DNA of 64,000 nt from Morinoia aosen (lineage: Eukaryota > Arthropoda > Malacostraca > Amphipoda > Talitridae): NCBI GenBank assembly GCA_030386875.1, contig CM059579.1, forward strand, positions 90,834,253-90,898,252, given 5' to 3'. The notes beneath the pieces are model-generated. The model saw nothing but the letters and a program-made list of their open reading frames with translations, was not told the DNA's origin and searched no databases. Each line of letters opens with the position of its first letter. Positions within the stretch are counted from its first letter, which is position 1. Below, in pieces: positions 60,267 through 64,000 of the stretch. A program made the position numbers and the translations under genes.

Positions 60267-61065
60267 CACACAACACCCCCAAATAAGGCAGTCACCACCA
60301 GCGGCGCCGCCCCGACCTTCGCGTGCAGAGATCCTCCCTGCGCTGCCGAGCGTCGGCTGTTTTGTCCTTACGTGGCGTGAGGCCTGCGCTCGATTTCCTG
60401 CTATTTTATTGTGCGACGCCTCTTGGTGCTTTATTTTAGACGAAGCTATGTCTATGCTAACTATAATGAGTGCCTCTTGGTGCTTGATTGCAAACCAAGC
60501 TATTCTGCAATAAGGGACGCTCGTTGTCCGACTTTGTACATAATTTCGAGTCGTACGATTGGCTTATTTAGCGTACAGTACATACAATAAGCCATGTACT
60601 CCATTTTGCCTCGTAAGTCAAGCGTTCGGCGATGCAATAACAATAGAACTGCTACACTTCTACAAAATTTGGTTTCCATTACGCTTTTTGTATGGTTTGC
60701 TTGATTTGAAAAATCAGGGAATCCGGTAGAGTAAGATCGCCTCACAGAGCTCGATATTGTCACTCCTTCGTATGTGGAGGCGAGAGCTGGACACCTTAGC
60801 AACCGTTGTGGGGACATCACTGCTGGCACGGGATATTCAGCTCATGTTATTCACCATTAAATCCTGTCAACAAAAGAGCAATGATTTTATAGATGATAAC
60901 TCCTACAGAATGACGAGAAGTGCATTACAAAACTATAATGGGGGCTTAACGCTGGAGAAGTATTCTCTGTTGCTAGTGCCCAGAGACCTGGAGACGGGCG
61001 AGACGCTGCCTGCTGGGCGTGTGCTTCCTTAGGGGCGGCGCCGCTTTGAGCGTCTGGTGCACTGG
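60267..61065. other. Unique DNA between minisatellites
   Basis: A 91-codon + frame (60757-61032) and a minus frame overlap here. Neither shows a known motif, so no gene is called. Confidence 0.45.
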
Positions 61066-62551
61066 AGGTGCGTTGCTGCATCTCTTGCACCAGTTACGGG
61101 ATCTGCACTGCTGCATCTCTTTCACCAGTTACGGGGTCTGCACTGCTGCATCTCTTGCGCCAGTTACGGGATCTGCACTGCTGCATCTCTTGCACCAGTT
61201 ACGGGGTCTGCACTGCTGCATCTCTTGCACCAGTTACGGGGTCTGCACTGCTGCATCTCTTGCACCAGTTACGGGATCTGCACTGCTGCATCTCTTTCAC
61301 CAGTTACGGGGTCTGCACTGCTGCATCTCTTACGCCAGTTACGGGATCTGCACTGCTGCATCTCTTGCACCAGTTACGGGGTCTGCACTGCTGCATCTCT
61401 TGTACCAATTACGGGGTCTGCACTGCTGCATCTCTTGCACCAGCTACGGGGTCTGCACTGTTGCATCTCTTGTACCAATTACGGAATCTGCACTGCTGCA
61501 TTTATTTTACCAATTAAGGGGTCTGCACTGCTGCATCTCTTGTACCAATTACGGGGTCTGCACTGCTGCGTCTCTTGTACCAATTACGGGGTCTACACTG
61601 CTGCATCTCTTGTACCAGTTACGGGGTCTACACTGCTGCATCTCTTGCACCAGCTACGGGGTCTGCATTGCTGCATCTCTTGTACCAATTACGGGATCTG
61701 CACTGCTGCATTTATTTTACCAATTTAGGGGTCTGCACTGCTGCATCTCTTGTACCAGTTACGGGGTCTGCACTGCTGCATCTCTTGTACCAGTTACGGG
61801 GTCTGCACTGCTACATCTCTTGTACCAGTTACGGGGTCTACACTGCTGCATCTTTTGCACCAGTTACGGGGTCTGCACTGCTGCATCTCTTGCACCAGTT
61901 ACGGGGTCTGCACTGCTGCATTTCTTGTACCAATTACGGGGTCTGCACTGCTGCATCTCTTGCACCAGTTACGGGGTCTACACTGCTGCATCTCTTGCAC
62001 CAGTTAAGGGGTCTGCACTGATGCATCTCTTGTACCAATTACGGGGTCTACACTGCTGCATCTCTTGCACCAGTTACGGGGTCTGCACTGCTGCATCTCT
62101 TGTACCAATTATGGGGTCTACACTGTTGCATCTCTTGCACCAGTTACGGGGTCTACACTGCTGCATCTCTTGCACCAGTTACGGGGTCTGCACTGCTGCA
62201 TCTCTTGTACCAATTACGGGGTCTACACTGTTGCATCTCTTGTACCAATTACGGGGTCTACACTGTTGCATCTCTTGCACCAGTTACGGGGTCTGCACTG
62301 CTGCATCTCTTGTACCAATTACGGGGTCTACACTGTTGCATCTCTTGCACCAGTTACGGGGTCTGCACTGCTACATCTCTTGTACCAGTTACGGGGTCTA
62401 CACTGTTGCATCTCTTGTACCAATTACGGGGTCTACACTGCTGCATCTCTTGCACCAGTTACTTGGTCTGCACTGCTACATCTCTTGTACCAGTTACGGG
62501 GTCTACACTGTTGCATCTCTTGTACCAATTACGGGGTCTACACTGCTCCAG
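61066..62551 (+). repeat. 35-bp minisatellite, about 42 copies
   Basis: The unit is 'ctgcactgctgcatctcttg' plus 'caccagttacggggt'. All three + frames stay open, giving a 511-codon frame that cycles through the same peptide every 35 residues. A 210-bp segment (six units) is duplicated around 61500 and 61710. Confidence 0.97.
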
Positions 62552-62621
62552 TGATGCACCAGGCCTTCAGTGACGCCCTCTCAATGAAAGCCATCGACGA
62601 TTTGCACTACCGAAAAAAGGC

Positions 62622-63646
62622 GATATTTGGTTTACTCGCCTCTAGGTTGCCGATGTTTCGTTTACTCGCCTCTAGGTTGCCGATGTTTCGTTTACTCGCC
62701 TCTAGGTTGCCGATGTTTCGTTTACTCGCCTCTAGGTTGCCGATATTTGGTTTACTCGCCTCTAGGTTGCCGATATTTGGTTTACTCGCCTCTAGGTTGC
62801 CGATGTTTCGTTTACTCGCCTCTAGGTTGCCGATATTTGGTTTACTCGCCACTAGGTTGCCGATATTTGGTTTACTCGCCTCTAGGTTGCCGATATTTGG
62901 TTTACTCGCCTCTAGGTTGCCGATATTTGGTTTACTCGCCTCTAGGTTGCCGATGTTTCGTTTACTCGCCTCTAGGTTGCCGATGTTTCGTTTACTCGCC
63001 TCTAGGTTGCCGATATTTGGTTTACTCGATTCTAGGTTGCCGATATTTGGTTTACTCGCCTCTAGGTTGCCGATATTTGGTTTACTCGCCTCTAGGTTGC
63101 CGATATTTGGTTTACTCGCCTCTAGGTGGCCGATATTTGGTTTACTCGCCTCTAGGTTGCCGATATTTGGTTTACTCGCCTCTAGGTTGCCGATATTTGG
63201 TTTACTCGCCTCTAGGTTGCCGATGTTTCGTTTACTCGCCTCTAGGTTGCCGATATTTGGTTTACTCGCCACTAGGTTGCCGATATTTGGTTTACTCGCC
63301 TCTAGGTTGCCGATATTTGGTTTACTCGCCTCTAGGTTGCCGATATTTGGTTTACTCGCCTCTAGGTTGCCGATGTTTCGTTTACTCGCCTCTAGGTTGC
63401 CGATGTTTCGTTTACTCGCCTCTAGGTTGCCGATATTTGGTTTACTCGATTCTAGGTTGCCGATATTTGGTTTACTCGCCTCTAGGTTGCCGATATTTGG
63501 TTTACTCGCCTCTAGGTTGCCGATATTTGGTTTACTCGCCTCTAGGTGGCCGATATTTGGTTTACTCGCCTCTAGGTTGCCGATATTTGGTTTACTCGCC
63601 TCTAGGTTGCCGATATTTGGTTTACTTGCCTCTAGGTTGCCGATAT
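62622..63646 (+). repeat. 30-bp minisatellite, about 34 copies, with higher-order repeat
   Basis: The unit is 'tttggtttactcgcctctag' plus 'gttgccgata'. A 420-bp block of 14 units recurs: the marker variants 'actagg' (62851, 63271), 'ctcgat' (63025, 63445) and 'aggtgg' (63124, 63544) are each 420 bp apart. Confidence 0.97.
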
Positions 63647-64000
63647 GATTCACGTGGTCTCAACGTATGTAATATTCTGAAAATATCCTTTAAATCAAGG
63701 CTACATTTGATGACTGATGCGAGACGACATTCGAACAACATGATCTAACCGATGTCGACACTTGATAAGCATTGTGCTGGTGAAGACGAAATTTCGTCTT
63801 CTCGAGTAGTAGCAGTAAAAGCGACATTCAATTGACGTCTCAATGAAGGCGTCGCCCGACTGACGCGCTCGCAAGACCAGGACTGCTAAGTATGGCTGAG
63901 AAGCAAGTGTCTTCCCCTTCTGTTAATCACTCTCACGGGCCAAGAAATTTATTAATGTCAGAATGTTTTCCATTAACATATAACTTCATCAGTTTAAATC
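63647..64000. other. Unique flank with a perfect palindrome
   Basis: 'gaagacgaaatttcgtcttc' at 63782-63801 is a perfect 20-bp palindrome. Nothing else is recognised. Confidence 0.7.

Noticed and set aside
59223-60380. 319- to 349-codon frames in the 33-bp array as genes
   Set aside because: Both strands are open because the unit length is a multiple of three and lacks stops. No gene context is seen.
60757-61032. A 91-codon gene between minisatellites
   Set aside because: No recognisable motif, and an overlapping minus-strand frame is equally plausible. It is recorded only in the gap entry.
61019-62554. A 511-codon open frame as a cysteine-rich secreted protein
   Set aside because: The frame is made entirely of the 35-bp repeat, and all three + frames are open over it.
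59475-63646. CRISPR array
   Set aside because: The units abut with no unique spacers, and the genome is eukaryotic.
62607-63653. A minus-strand 348-codon frame with NIGNLEASKP repeats as a repeat protein
   Set aside because: It is the antisense of the 30-bp minisatellite. Three frames are equally open and there are no flanking gene signals.

Overview
The window is animal nuclear DNA, most likely from an arthropod. AT-rich introns and intergenic DNA surround GC-rich exons, GT-AG splicing is clear, and the mobile elements (a Penelope-like retroelement, an I-superfamily LINE with an RNase H domain, Tc1-like remnants, tRNA-derived SINEs and TTAGG-like tracts) fit arthropod genomes. I cannot name the species.

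The one confidently identified host gene is Su(z)12/SUZ12, a core subunit of Polycomb repressive complex 2. Its last ten exons lie on the + strand between 2264 and 25434. They join in phase into 817 codons plus stop and carry the SUZ12 C2H2 zinc finger, the VEFS box and a long Ser-rich tail. The 5' exons lie upstream of the window.

The Su(z)12 introns are packed with mobile DNA. Intron 2484-3194 follows an exon whose acceptor sits in a 71-bp duplication. Intron 3938-6430 holds a SINE and a LINE 3' fragment. Intron 7847-13417 holds a 4.85-kb inverted dimer of a Penelope-like element with a 13-bp target-site duplication. Intron 13545-14325 holds what looks like a SINE nested in an older SINE. 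Intron 14462-22098 holds a near-complete 6.5-kb LINE with a 10-bp target-site duplication. Three splice-site regions of this gene have nearby intronic duplicates.

From 25.4 to 59 kb there is no recognisable gene. This part holds a long 3' flank, a dozen copies of two related SINE types, a TTAA-flanked MITE family, a TIR MITE, a 541-bp foldback element with a 9-bp target-site duplication, a perfect inverted dimer of a tRNA-derived SINE, Tc1 fossils and several minisatellites. A few short GC-rich stretches with good splice signals (36.8, 45.0-45.2, 49.4-49.6 and 52.4 kb) could be exons of an unidentified gene, but none matches a family I recognise.

From 59.3 to 63.65 kb lie three large minisatellites (33, 35 and 30 bp units). 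They give long stop-free frames, in the 30-bp array on both strands, and the 30-bp array has a 420-bp higher-order repeat. I regard these frames as by-products of the repeats, not genes.
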